DNA from: Arthrobacter sp.
GTDB taxonomy: Bacteria; Actinomycetota; Actinomycetes; Actinomycetales; Micrococcaceae
Direction of reading: 5' to 3'
Length of the DNA stretch: 15,053 nt
Assembly (NCBI GenBank): GCA_030147325.1
Contig: JASLAA010000032.1
Coordinates: 1-15,053, forward strand
Shown here: one piece after another, positions 8,227 to 14,896 of the stretch
Layout of the letters: the number at the start of each line of letters is the position of its first letter
Position numbering within the stretch: position 1 is the first letter of the stretch
Made by a program: the position numbers and the translations under genes
The notes under the pieces: model-generated
What the model saw: only the letters and a program-made list of their open reading frames with translations
Told to the model about the DNA's origin: nothing
Databases searched by the model: none

Positions 8227-8523
8227 TTACTCCCCGTCCAGGATTGCAGGGACCTTGAAGCGTCCGTCGGCGTTGTCGGGTGCGCCGAGGAGCGCCTCCT
8301 CGTTGGTGAGGGTCTCCCCCACGACGTCCTCGCGGAACACGTTGCTCAGCGGGATCGGGTGGCTCGTGGCGGGGACGTCGTCGCCCGCCACCTCGCTCAC
8401 GCTCTTGATGGAATCCACGATCACGGCGAGCTCTCCGGCCATGCGGTCGAGCTCGTCGTCGGTCATGTCGATGTGGGCGAGCCGCGCAAGGTGCGCGACG
8501 TCGTCCCGGTTGATCTCAGCCAT
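8227..8523 (-). CDS. gatC: Asp-tRNA(Asn)/Glu-tRNA(Gln) amidotransferase subunit C
   Basis: GatC, of 98 residues, wraps around and stabilises GatA and anchors it to GatB. The N-terminal helix INRDDVAHLARLAHIDMTDD (4-23) is the family signature, followed by a helix with the run DELDRMAGELAVIVDSIKSV and an extended C-terminal arm ending near DGRFKVPAIL. The frame is open further upstream, but the ATG at 8523 is chosen because MAEINRDDV matches GatC starts and AGGGGAGATCC lies directly before it. It is the first gene of gatCAB, and the 99-base gap upstream is the probable promoter region of the operon. Confidence 0.95.
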   Translation of the reverse strand: MAEINRDDVAHLARLAHIDMTDDELDRMAGELAVIVDSIKSVSEVAGDDVPATSHPIPLSNVFREDVVGETLTNEEALLGAPDNADGRFKVPAILDGE

Positions 8524-8561
8524 GGATCTCCCCTGGAAGTCGGACGTGGGTATCTGCGTCC

Positions 8562-8567
8562 AGTCTA
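8562..8567 (-). promoter_or_regulatory. Possible -10 box (TAGACT) of the gatCAB operon
   Basis: The minus strand reads TAGACT 38 bases before the gatC start, matching the actinobacterial TANNNT pattern. It would give a leader of about 30 bases that includes the gatC ribosome-binding site. No clear TTGAC-like -35 lies 16-18 bases upstream, so confidence is low. Confidence 0.3.
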
Positions 8568-8605
8568 GTGCTGGAGCGGGAAGCCTCGGCATCGCCCACG
8601 GGCGC

Positions 8606-8620
8606 CCGGCGCTCCGCCGG
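8606..8620 (-). terminator. GC-rich hairpin after the GNAT gene
   Basis: CCGGCG, loop GAG, CGCCGG on the minus strand form a perfect six-base stem that begins 2 bases past the GNAT stop codon. The stem is identical to the one after the FAD dehydrogenase gene at 634-648. It lacks a T tract but separates the ligA-to-GNAT group from gatCAB, so it is a reasonable terminator candidate. Confidence 0.4.
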
Positions 8621-8622
8621 TG

Positions 8623-9165
8623 TCAGAGCGTCAGGCGGAAGACCCAGAGCAGGATGTCCTCGTTCGGGACCTCCCAGTCCCGCTCCGGTACGCGCACGAA
8701 ACCCATCGACTCGTACAGGCGGTGCGCCCGCACCATGTCGGAGCCGCTGGTCAGGCTCACGGCCTCGATACCGGGCAGCGTGCGGGCATGCTCGATGATG
8801 CGCTCCACCATGGCGCGGCCGACGCCCCCGCGCTGCACGCCTGGATCGACGGCGAGCATCCGGAACTCGAGCTCGCCCTCGACGGCGATGTCGGTGTACC
8901 GCTGACCGGCGAAGGTCAGGGCGACGGAACCGACCACGACGCCGTCGCGCTCGGCCACCCACACCTCGGCGTGCTGCGCGCGGTGCTCGATGTCGGACAG
9001 CACGGCCATGTAGGGATGCGCCGGATCGGCGAAGTACCCGGCCTCGAGGTAGGCGTCGCGGGTGATGCGGCGGACGTCGTCGTAGTCCTCCGTGCGGAGG
9101 GGCCGGATGGTGGTGCGGGAGCCAGGCACGGTGTTCCCGGACGGTGCTGTTGTCACCCGATCCAT
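8623..9165 (-). CDS. GNAT-family N-acetyltransferase
   Basis: This cytosolic acetyl-CoA-dependent transferase of 180 residues has an unknown substrate. The fold is readable from TIRPLRTEDYDDVRRITRDA (19-38, strand 1 and helix 1), through EVWVAERDGVVVGSVAL (67-83), to the acetyl-CoA pyrophosphate loop QRGGVGRAM in motif A (MLAVDPGVQRGGVGRAMVE, 103-121). The closing motif YESMGFVRV is at 151-159. The first 18 residues are Ser/Thr/Gly-rich and probably flexible. The start at 9165 lacks a strong ribosome-binding site; GTG at residue 4 is an alternative. It lies 22 bases after the aldo/keto reductase and is likely the last gene of the same transcript, ended by the hairpin at 8606-8620. Confidence 0.88.
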   Translation of the reverse strand: MDRVTTAPSGNTVPGSRTTIRPLRTEDYDDVRRITRDAYLEAGYFADPAHPYMAVLSDIEHRAQHAEVWVAERDGVVVGSVALTFAGQRYTDIAVEGELEFRMLAVDPGVQRGGVGRAMVERIIEHARTLPGIEAVSLTSGSDMVRAHRLYESMGFVRVPERDWEVPNEDILLWVFRLTL

Positions 9166-9187
9166 GGTGCCATGCCCGGAGGTGGTA

Positions 9188-10171
9188 TCAGGGCAGGAAT
9201 CCCTGGCCCTTCAGGTCCTCCCACAGATCCTCGGACACTGGGCTGGCCATCAGGTCCAGGTTCCTCTCCACCTGCTCCGGCGTCCGCATGCCGAGCACCA
9301 CGGCGGTCACCGCCGGATGACGGAACGGGAAGTGGACCGCCGCCGCGGGCAGGGTGGTGCCGTGCCGCTCGCAGATCCCGGCCAGCCGGTTCGCCTTCTC
9401 CACCAGGTCCTCCGGTGCCTGCCGGTAGTCGTAGGTGGCTCCGGCCCCCGGCCGGTTCGTCGAGAGCAGCCCGGAGTTGAAGACTCCCACGTCCACCACC
9501 GCCACGTCGCGACCGATGCAGGCGGGGAGCAGGTCCTCGGCGGCACCCTGTTCCAGCAGCGTGTAGCGGCCGGCGAGCATGACGACGTCGATGTCGGTCT
9601 CGGTGACGAACCGGGTGAGCATGCCGGACTGGTTCATGCCCGCGCCCCACGCTCCGATGACGCCTTCGTCCCGCAGCGCCGAGAGGGCCGGTACGGCGCC
9701 GTCCAGTGCCTGGTCCCAGTACTCGTCCGGGTCGTGGATGTAGACGATGTCGAGCCGGTCCGTCCGCAGGCGGGCCAGGCTCTCCTCGATGGAGCGCAGC
9801 ACTCCGTCCCGGGAGTAGTCGCGGACCCTCATCAGATCGTCCGGGACGTCGTACCCTTCGTCGTCACGGTCCGCGGCGGGCGTGGCCGGCCGCACGAGCC
9901 TGCCCACCTTCGTGCTCAGCACGTAGTCGTCCCGGTGCCGACCGGCGAGGGCCGCGCCCATCCTGGTCTCCGACAGGCCCAGTCCGTAGTGCGGCGCGGT
10001 GTCGAAGTACCGGATCCCACCCTCCCAGGCCGCGTCGACGGCGTCGATCGCCTCGTCGTCGGACATCCGCTGGTACAGGTTGCCGATGGGGGCCCCGCCG
10101 AATCCGAGGACCGGCAGTTCGACGCCGGTGTCCGGGATGGCACGCCTGGTGGTGATCGCGGGGGTGTTCAT
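9188..10171 (-). CDS. Aldo/keto reductase, D-threo-aldose (L-fucose) 1-dehydrogenase type
   Basis: This NAD(P)-dependent oxidoreductase of 327 residues has the AKR barrel fold. The catalytic tetrad is visible as D57 (YFDTAP), Y62 (HYGLG), K88 (STKVGR) and H146 (YIHDPD). The segments LPVLGFGGAPIGNLY (19-33), ADRDDEGYDVP and the long first half most resemble enzymes annotated as L-fucose or D-threo-aldose 1-dehydrogenase, which oxidise sugars to lactones; the exact substrate is inferred and not certain. The C-terminal PAAAVHFPFRHPAVTAVVLGMRTPEQV is the usual cofactor-binding end. AGGAACACG directly before the ATG supports the start. It sits 25 bases after the DUF2087 gene and 22 bases before the GNAT gene, with no sugar-uptake genes in view. 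Confidence 0.9.
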   Translation of the reverse strand: MNTPAITTRRAIPDTGVELPVLGFGGAPIGNLYQRMSDDEAIDAVDAAWEGGIRYFDTAPHYGLGLSETRMGAALAGRHRDDYVLSTKVGRLVRPATPAADRDDEGYDVPDDLMRVRDYSRDGVLRSIEESLARLRTDRLDIVYIHDPDEYWDQALDGAVPALSALRDEGVIGAWGAGMNQSGMLTRFVTETDIDVVMLAGRYTLLEQGAAEDLLPACIGRDVAVVDVGVFNSGLLSTNRPGAGATYDYRQAPEDLVEKANRLAGICERHGTTLPAAAVHFPFRHPAVTAVVLGMRTPEQVERNLDLMASPVSEDLWEDLKGQGFLP

Positions 10172-10196
10172 CGTGTTCCTCTCGCTGGGGTCCTGC

Positions 10197-10664
10197 TCAG
10201 GATGCTTCCGTCACCCGGCGGTACCCGGTGCCGTCGGGGTACCGCTCGACGTACCCGTGGTCGACGAGTGCGCGCCGGAGTGTCGGGACGTCCCGTGTCA
10301 CGGTCGCCAGGAGGCGGTTGACCTCCGGTTCGCCGAGCTCCTCGTCCGCGGGGAGGAGCCGCTCGGCCAGGTGCGCCAGGAGGTCGGTGCGGTCCTGCCC
10401 GGCACGCGGCAGCCCGTCGATCCGGCCCGCGCGGAAGAACCTGTCGACGCCCTTCGGGGTACCGGGGCCCGCAGCGGCGAGGACGTCCTTGAACAGCTCG
10501 CCGTCGACGGCGTGTTCGGACGTGAGGAGCCCCGCATCGACCAGCCGGCGCACCTCCTTGGGCGTCGCGTCGAGCGGCTCCCCGAGCACGGCCCGCGCGT
10601 ACAGCTCCCGCGAGCGCGGAGCCGCGAGCGTGGAGAGGATCTGCTGCCAGGACGGCGTGCTCAT
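10197..10664 (-). CDS. DUF2087-domain protein, possible winged-helix regulator
   Basis: This protein of 155 residues has two halves. Residues 1-60 look like a short helix-turn-helix (LDATPKEVRRLVDAGLLTSE at 31-50). Residues 65-152 match the DUF2087 pattern: a Lys-Gly-x-x-Arg-Phe stretch (KGVDRFF at 71-77), then LLAHLAERLLPADEELGEPEVNRLLATV and LRRALVDHGYVERYPDGTGYRR. DUF2087 proteins are often described as putative transcriptional regulators, with no settled function. The ATG overlaps the stop of the phosphatase gene (ATGA) and has GGAGGAG upstream, so it is translationally coupled. The frame stays open far upstream through the neighbouring gene, but that part is a shadow. It may control its own operon; this is inference. 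Confidence 0.8.
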   Translation of the reverse strand: MSTPSWQQILSTLAAPRSRELYARAVLGEPLDATPKEVRRLVDAGLLTSEHAVDGELFKDVLAAAGPGTPKGVDRFFRAGRIDGLPRAGQDRTDLLAHLAERLLPADEELGEPEVNRLLATVTRDVPTLRRALVDHGYVERYPDGTGYRRVTEAS

Positions 10665-11515
10665 GCGGGCTCCTCCGTCGCATGCAGCGCGACGAAGTCC
10701 GGGGGCCCGGCCGCCGTCACGGCTGCGAGCCGTTCGGGTTCCGTGGGACCTCCGTCGAGCATGGGCCGCAGCGCGGGCCTGTGCACGACGACCCCTGCCT
10801 CCTCGGCGATCAGGGCACCGGCCGCGAGATCGTGTTCGTTGAGGCCGCGCTCCACGAAGGCGTCGAGGGTGCCGTCCGCGACCAGGCACAGATCGAGCGC
10901 CGCCGAGCCGAGGCGCCGGACGTCGCCGAAACCGTCGAGGAGCCCGCCCAGCTCCCCCACCTGCTCGGCCCGCGTGCCGGGGTCGTAGGAGAAACCCGTC
11001 GCGAGGAGGCGTCCCCGCGCCGCAGCCGGACCACCCAGGCGCCGCACGGCACCGTGGTCGCGGAGCCAGGCGCCGCCGCCGCGGGAGGCCCAGTAGATGC
11101 GCTGGAGCGCTGGGGCGTGCACGACGCCGGCGAGCCAGGTGCCGCCGTCGTCCGCCACCGCCACGGACGTGCCGTAGTAGACGATGCCCCGCATGAAGTT
11201 CGTGGTGCCGTCGAGTGGATCGATGGACCACCTGAGCCCGGGGACGCCCGCACGACGACCGGAGGGCACCGTGGTCCCCAACTCCTCCCCCGTGATGATG
11301 TCGTGCGGCCGCGAGTCGAGGATGACGCGGCGCACCGCGTGCTCGGCTGCGACGTCGAAGGCTGTGACCCAGTCGCTGTCGGAGCTCTTGCGGGTGGCGT
11401 CGAGGGCGGCCGGGTCCCGGCGTTCGAGGACCGCCGCACCGGCTGCCGCCGCCTGCCGGGCCAGGTGGAGGAGCGCCTCCGGCCGGACCGTGTCCTGCTG
11501 CGTCCCGTCGGTCAT
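10661..11515 (-). CDS. Inositol monophosphatase-family phosphatase
   Basis: This Mg2+-dependent phosphatase of 284 residues belongs to the IMPase/FBPase/CysQ superfamily. Metal ligands are E77-E78 region (ITGEELG, 74-80), D99 and D102 in the signature WSIDPLDGTTNF (96-107), and D229 in NEHDLAAG (226-233), where the usual Trp before Asp is His228. The threonine motif VTAFD is at 50-54. Possible substrates include myo-inositol phosphate, histidinol phosphate or 3'-phosphoadenosine 5'-phosphate, and the sequence does not settle which. The ATG overlaps the ligA stop (ATGA) and is preceded by AAGGAACACC within the end of ligA, so it is coupled to ligA. The DUF2087 gene overlaps its own stop in the same way. 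Confidence 0.93.
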   Translation of the reverse strand: MTDGTQQDTVRPEALLHLARQAAAAGAAVLERRDPAALDATRKSSDSDWVTAFDVAAEHAVRRVILDSRPHDIITGEELGTTVPSGRRAGVPGLRWSIDPLDGTTNFMRGIVYYGTSVAVADDGGTWLAGVVHAPALQRIYWASRGGGAWLRDHGAVRRLGGPAAARGRLLATGFSYDPGTRAEQVGELGGLLDGFGDVRRLGSAALDLCLVADGTLDAFVERGLNEHDLAAGALIAEEAGVVVHRPALRPMLDGGPTEPERLAAVTAAGPPDFVALHATEEPA

Positions 11516-13806
11516 GGTGTTCCTTCGGCATCGGTCGAGGTGCCGGCGGCAGCCCGCAGCTCCCCTGGCATCTCCGCGTTCTCGTCGACGCCGTCGACCG
11601 CCGGGGTCCCGCTCGCGTCCGGTTCCGGGGCGGGTCCGTCCCGCAACAGTGCGATGAAGCCCTCCTCGTCGAGGACGGGGATTCCGAGGGCCTCGGCCTT
11701 CTCGAGCTTGGTCCCCGCGTTCTCCCCCGCCACCACGTAGCTGGTGTTCTTCGACACCGACCCTGCGGCCTTCCCGCCGCGGGTGATGATGGCTTCCTTC
11801 GCCTCGTCGCGGTTGTACTGCTCCAGGGATCCGGTGACCACCACGGTCAGCCCCTCGAGGGTGCGCGGCGCGCTCTCGTCGATCTCGTCCTCCATCCGGA
11901 CCCCGGCTGCGGCCCAGCGGTCCACGATCTCGCGGTGCCAGTCCTCGGCGAACCACTCCTTGAGCGCTGCGGCGATGGTCGGACCGACGCCGTCGACGTT
12001 CGCGAGCTCGTCCTCGCTCGCGGTACGGATCCGGTCCATCGACCCGAAGGCGGTCGCCAGCGCCCGCGACGCCGTGGGTCCCACGTGCCGGATCGACAGG
12101 GCCACCAGCACCCGCCACAGCGGTTGCTTCTTGGCCTTCTCCAGTTCCGTGAAGAGCTTGCGGGTGGTCACGCTCGGCTCGGACGGCTTCCTGGCCGTGC
12201 CCCTGGAGTAGAAGTAGGGTACGAGCTCACGGCCGGTGACCACGCCCTTGACCTTCTTGTCACGCTCGATCCTGACCCCGGCGAGCTTCTCCGGCGTCAG
12301 ATCGAAGATCTCGGCCTCGGTCGTGATGGGCGGCACCTCGGGTTCGGCGGGCTGCGTGAGGGCGATGGCTGCCTCGTAGCCGAGCGCCTCGATGTCGAAG
12401 GCGCCACGGCCGGCGAGGTGGAAGACGCGCTCGCGCAGCTGCGCCGGGCAGGAACGGGCGTTGGGGCAGCGGATGTCCACGTCGCCCTCCTTCGCCGGCT
12501 GCAGCTGGGTGCCGCAGGACGGGCACTCGGTGGGCATCACGAACTCCCGCACTTTGGCGGGGTCCCTGAGCGCGACGACGGGTCCCACGATCTCCGGGAT
12601 GACGTCGCCTGCCTTCCGCAGCACCACGATGTCGCCGATCATCACGCCCTTGGCCTTCACGACCTCCTGGTTGTGGAGTGTGGCCAGGCCCACGGTGGAT
12701 CCGGCGACCTTCACGGGCTCCATCTGGCCGAACGGGGTGACGCGACCGGTCCTGCCGACGCTCACGATGATGTCGAGCAATCTGGTGTTGACCTCCTCCG
12801 GCGGATACTTGTAGGCCACCGACCACCGCGGTACGCGGGAGGTGTGACCGAGCGCGCGCTGCAGGGCGAAGCTGTCCACCTTCACCACGATGCCGTCGAT
12901 CTCGTGCAGCAGGTCGTGGCGGTGGTCACCGTGGTGCTCGATGAACCCGACCACCTCCTCCTGTGTCCTGAACACCCGGTAGTACGGCGACGTCGGCAGG
13001 CCCCATGCCGCGAGCAGGTCGTAGGTCTCGGACTGCGTCTGGGCCGCGAGGCCCGTGCGCGCCCCGATGCCGTGCACGTACATGTCCAGCGGACGCTCCG
13101 CCGTCATTGCGGGGTCCTTCTGCCGCAGGGAACCGGCGGCCGCGTTCCGGGGATTGGCGAAGGGTGCCTTCCCCGCGGCGACCATCCGCTCGTTGAGCTG
13201 GGCGAACTCCTTCGTGGGGAAGAAGACCTCGCCCCGGATCTCCACCTCCTCGGGGTGGTCGGATCCGGCCAGGTGCTGCGGGATCGAGGCGATGGTGAGG
13301 ACGTTGTGCGTGATGTCCTCGCCGGTGACCCCGTCGCCACGGGTGGCGGCGCGGACCAGCTCGCCCCTGCGATACAGCAGGTTCACCGCCAGGCCGTCGA
13401 TCTTCAGTTCGGTCAGCCAGGCGATGCTGGCTCCGGGGCTGCGCTGCTCCACCCCGGCGCTCGCGCGGTCCAGCCACGCCTTCAGCTCGTCGAGGGAGAA
13501 CACGTCCTCCAGGCTGTACATCCGGGCGAGGTGGTCCACCGGGGCGAAGGCCGCGGAGACGGCGCCGCCGACCTCCTGCGTCGGTGAGTCGTTCGCGACG
13601 AGCTCGGGATGCAGTGCCTCGAGCTCCTCCAAACGCCGGAAGAGCGTGTCGAACTCGGCGTCCGAGATGGTGGGCGCGGCCTCCTGGTAGTAGGCGATGC
13701 GGTGTGCCCGGATCTCCTCCGCGAGGTGCGCGTACTCCTCGCGGAGCTCCGCTGAAGGAGGATCAGTGGCGGCGGGGCCTGCTGCGGCTTCGGTTCGTGG
13801 GGTCAC
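11512..13806 (-). CDS. ligA: NAD-dependent DNA ligase LigA
   Basis: LigA seals nicks between Okazaki fragments and in repair using NAD+. The 764-residue protein is longer than the usual 670 or so. The adenylation lysine is K135 in the motif KIDG (135-138). The Ia domain begins at LREEYAHLAEEIRAHRIAYY (21-40). The zinc finger cysteines are C428, C431, C447 and C453. A helix-hairpin-helix region follows (about 475-620), then a BRCT domain at about 648-723 and a 41-residue acidic Ala/Pro tail. An extra basic segment of roughly 25 residues (about 513-542, including VVTGRELVPYFYSRGTARKP) lies in the first HhH region. The GTG at 13806 is chosen because earlier in-frame residues look unlike LigA; a start at the ATG at 13860 is possible. 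It heads a chain of overlapping genes. Confidence 0.96.
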   Translation of the reverse strand: MTPRTEAAAGPAATDPPSAELREEYAHLAEEIRAHRIAYYQEAAPTISDAEFDTLFRRLEELEALHPELVANDSPTQEVGGAVSAAFAPVDHLARMYSLEDVFSLDELKAWLDRASAGVEQRSPGASIAWLTELKIDGLAVNLLYRRGELVRAATRGDGVTGEDITHNVLTIASIPQHLAGSDHPEEVEIRGEVFFPTKEFAQLNERMVAAGKAPFANPRNAAAGSLRQKDPAMTAERPLDMYVHGIGARTGLAAQTQSETYDLLAAWGLPTSPYYRVFRTQEEVVGFIEHHGDHRHDLLHEIDGIVVKVDSFALQRALGHTSRVPRWSVAYKYPPEEVNTRLLDIIVSVGRTGRVTPFGQMEPVKVAGSTVGLATLHNQEVVKAKGVMIGDIVVLRKAGDVIPEIVGPVVALRDPAKVREFVMPTECPSCGTQLQPAKEGDVDIRCPNARSCPAQLRERVFHLAGRGAFDIEALGYEAAIALTQPAEPEVPPITTEAEIFDLTPEKLAGVRIERDKKVKGVVTGRELVPYFYSRGTARKPSEPSVTTRKLFTELEKAKKQPLWRVLVALSIRHVGPTASRALATAFGSMDRIRTASEDELANVDGVGPTIAAALKEWFAEDWHREIVDRWAAAGVRMEDEIDESAPRTLEGLTVVVTGSLEQYNRDEAKEAIITRGGKAAGSVSKNTSYVVAGENAGTKLEKAEALGIPVLDEEGFIALLRDGPAPEPDASGTPAVDGVDENAEMPGELRAAAGTSTDAEGTP

Positions 13807-13812
13807 TTTCCC

Positions 13813-13818
13813 ATCTTG
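13813..13818 (-). promoter_or_regulatory. Weak -10-like hexamer (CAAGAT) six bases before the ligA GTG
   Basis: The minus strand reads CAAGAT, six bases (GGGAAA), then GTG. It keeps only the A and final T of TANNNT, but the spacing equals that of the two TAGGAT elements in this window. TGGGAAA before GTG is at best a poor Shine-Dalgarno site, so a leaderless ligA start is possible but weakly supported. Confidence 0.2.
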
Positions 13819-13860
13819 CCCTAAGGCCACAGGGCGGACCAGCGTGTCTGCGGCGGCCAT

Positions 13861-13881
13861 CGGGCGGCTGGACGGCGCCCG
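13861..13881. repeat. Short inverted repeat between the PP2C gene and ligA
   Basis: CGGGCG and CGCCCG pair around a nine-base centre within the 136-base gap 13807-13942. It lies about 60 bases past the PP2C stop and has no T tract. It could be a weak terminator for the FHA-PP2C unit. Nothing else convincing is seen in this gap apart from the hexamer before ligA. Confidence 0.25.
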
Positions 13882-13942
13882 GGAATCCTCGGAAGAGGTA
13901 CGGGCTGTCAGGCGTACGGCGCTGCGGAAGCGGTGGAGGTCG

Positions 13943-14896
13943 TCAGAGCGGGTCCCCCTGCGCGTTCGGGCGTCTCCCGACCCCTGCGCTCCCGTCACCG
14001 GCGGACACGGCATGCGCTCCTGCGGGCAGACCGGGATCCGGCTGGACCGGATGGCTGCCGGTCTCGACCGCGTGGCCGACGTCGGCGGCGAAGGTCCCGC
14101 CGCGAGGGGCCGCGGCCTGCATCTCCGCCTCGGCGCCCACCCCTGCGGCGTCGACGACGATCAGCGTCACGTTGTCGCGGGCACCCGAGCGCAGTGTCGC
14201 CTGGACGAGTTCCTCGCAGGCCTGCTGCGGGTCCGCCACGGTGCTCATCGCCGCGTAGATGCCGTCGTCACTGACCTCCCCGCTCAGACCGTCGGAACAG
14301 ATGAGGATGCGGTCCCCTTCTTGGACGGGCATGAGCCAGAAGTCGGCTTCGGCGTCATCCCCCGTACCGAGAGCGCGTGTGACCACGTGGCGGCGCGGAT
14401 GGGTCCGTGCCTGCTCGGCGGTGATGGTGCCGAGGTCCACGAGTTCCTGGACCTCGGAATGGTCCACGGAGATCTGCCCGAACTGACCCTGGCTGAGGAG
14501 GTAGGAGCGGGAGTCCCCCACGTTGAAGAACAGCCAGTACGGCATACCGGCTTCCCGGACGAGGACGACACCGGTGAGGGTGGTGCCCGCCTGGCCGCCG
14601 GTCTGCCTGCGGATCTCGTGGTCGGCGTCCTCGATGAGATCCTCGAGATCGGCGGCGGAGAACTCGGGCAGATGGCGGCCGATGATCGGGCTCGCACCGA
14701 GCGTCCGGACGCAGATACCACTCGCGATCTCACCGGCCTCGTGCCCGCCCATGCCGTCGGCGACGGCGAAGATCGGCTCGGACGCGATCAGGGAGTCCTC
14801 GTTCAGTTCCCTGCGCAGGCCACGATCAGTGGCGAAGCCGTAGGTCAGGCGCAGGTCACGGGGCGGCGACACGGGCTCGGCACCGGGACCCGTCAT
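13943..14896 (-). CDS. PP2C-family serine/threonine protein phosphatase
   Basis: This metal-dependent phosphatase of 317 residues removes phosphate from Ser/Thr residues, probably opposing Hanks-type kinases. The PP2C motifs are complete: RRELNEDS (28-35), VADGMGGHEAGE (45-56) with metal ligands D47 and G48, FNVGDSRSYLL (124-134), GDRILICSDGLSGEVSDD (194-211) with D202, and ARDNVTLIVVD (239-249) with D241. The Ala/Gly/Pro-rich tail from about 255 is low-complexity and likely disordered. No transmembrane helix is present, unlike the membrane-anchored PstP of mycobacteria, so it should be cytosolic. The ATG at 14896 overlaps the FHA gene's stop (ATGA), which indicates coupling with a phosphothreonine-binding partner. 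The frame is open further upstream, but that section is the FHA gene in another frame. Confidence 0.95.
   Translation of the reverse strand: MTGPGAEPVSPPRDLRLTYGFATDRGLRRELNEDSLIASEPIFAVADGMGGHEAGEIASGICVRTLGASPIIGRHLPEFSAADLEDLIEDADHEIRRQTGGQAGTTLTGVVLVREAGMPYWLFFNVGDSRSYLLSQGQFGQISVDHSEVQELVDLGTITAEQARTHPRRHVVTRALGTGDDAEADFWLMPVQEGDRILICSDGLSGEVSDDGIYAAMSTVADPQQACEELVQATLRSGARDNVTLIVVDAAGVGAEAEMQAAAPRGGTFAADVGHAVETGSHPVQPDPGLPAGAHAVSAGDGSAGVGRRPNAQGDPL

Noticed and set aside
8591..8610. Palindrome CGGGCGCCCG near the GNAT end as a protein-binding site
   Set aside because: A ten-base GC palindrome without a loop is expected by chance at this base composition and has no partner copy in the window.
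10665..11531. An N-terminal extension of the DUF2087 protein
   Set aside because: This part overlaps the IMPase gene in another frame and has shadow composition; the ATGA junction with GGAGGAG gives a better start.
11935..13587. A 550-codon plus-strand open frame opposite ligA
   Set aside because: It lies wholly inside ligA on the other strand and its composition (His, Arg, Asp and Gly runs) reflects codon bias rather than selection as protein.
13807..14013. Longer LigA starts, including ATG at 13860 or 14013
   Set aside because: The added residues do not resemble LigA and neither ATG has a ribosome-binding site; the GTG at 13806 fits the family length better, although ATG 13860 is not excluded.
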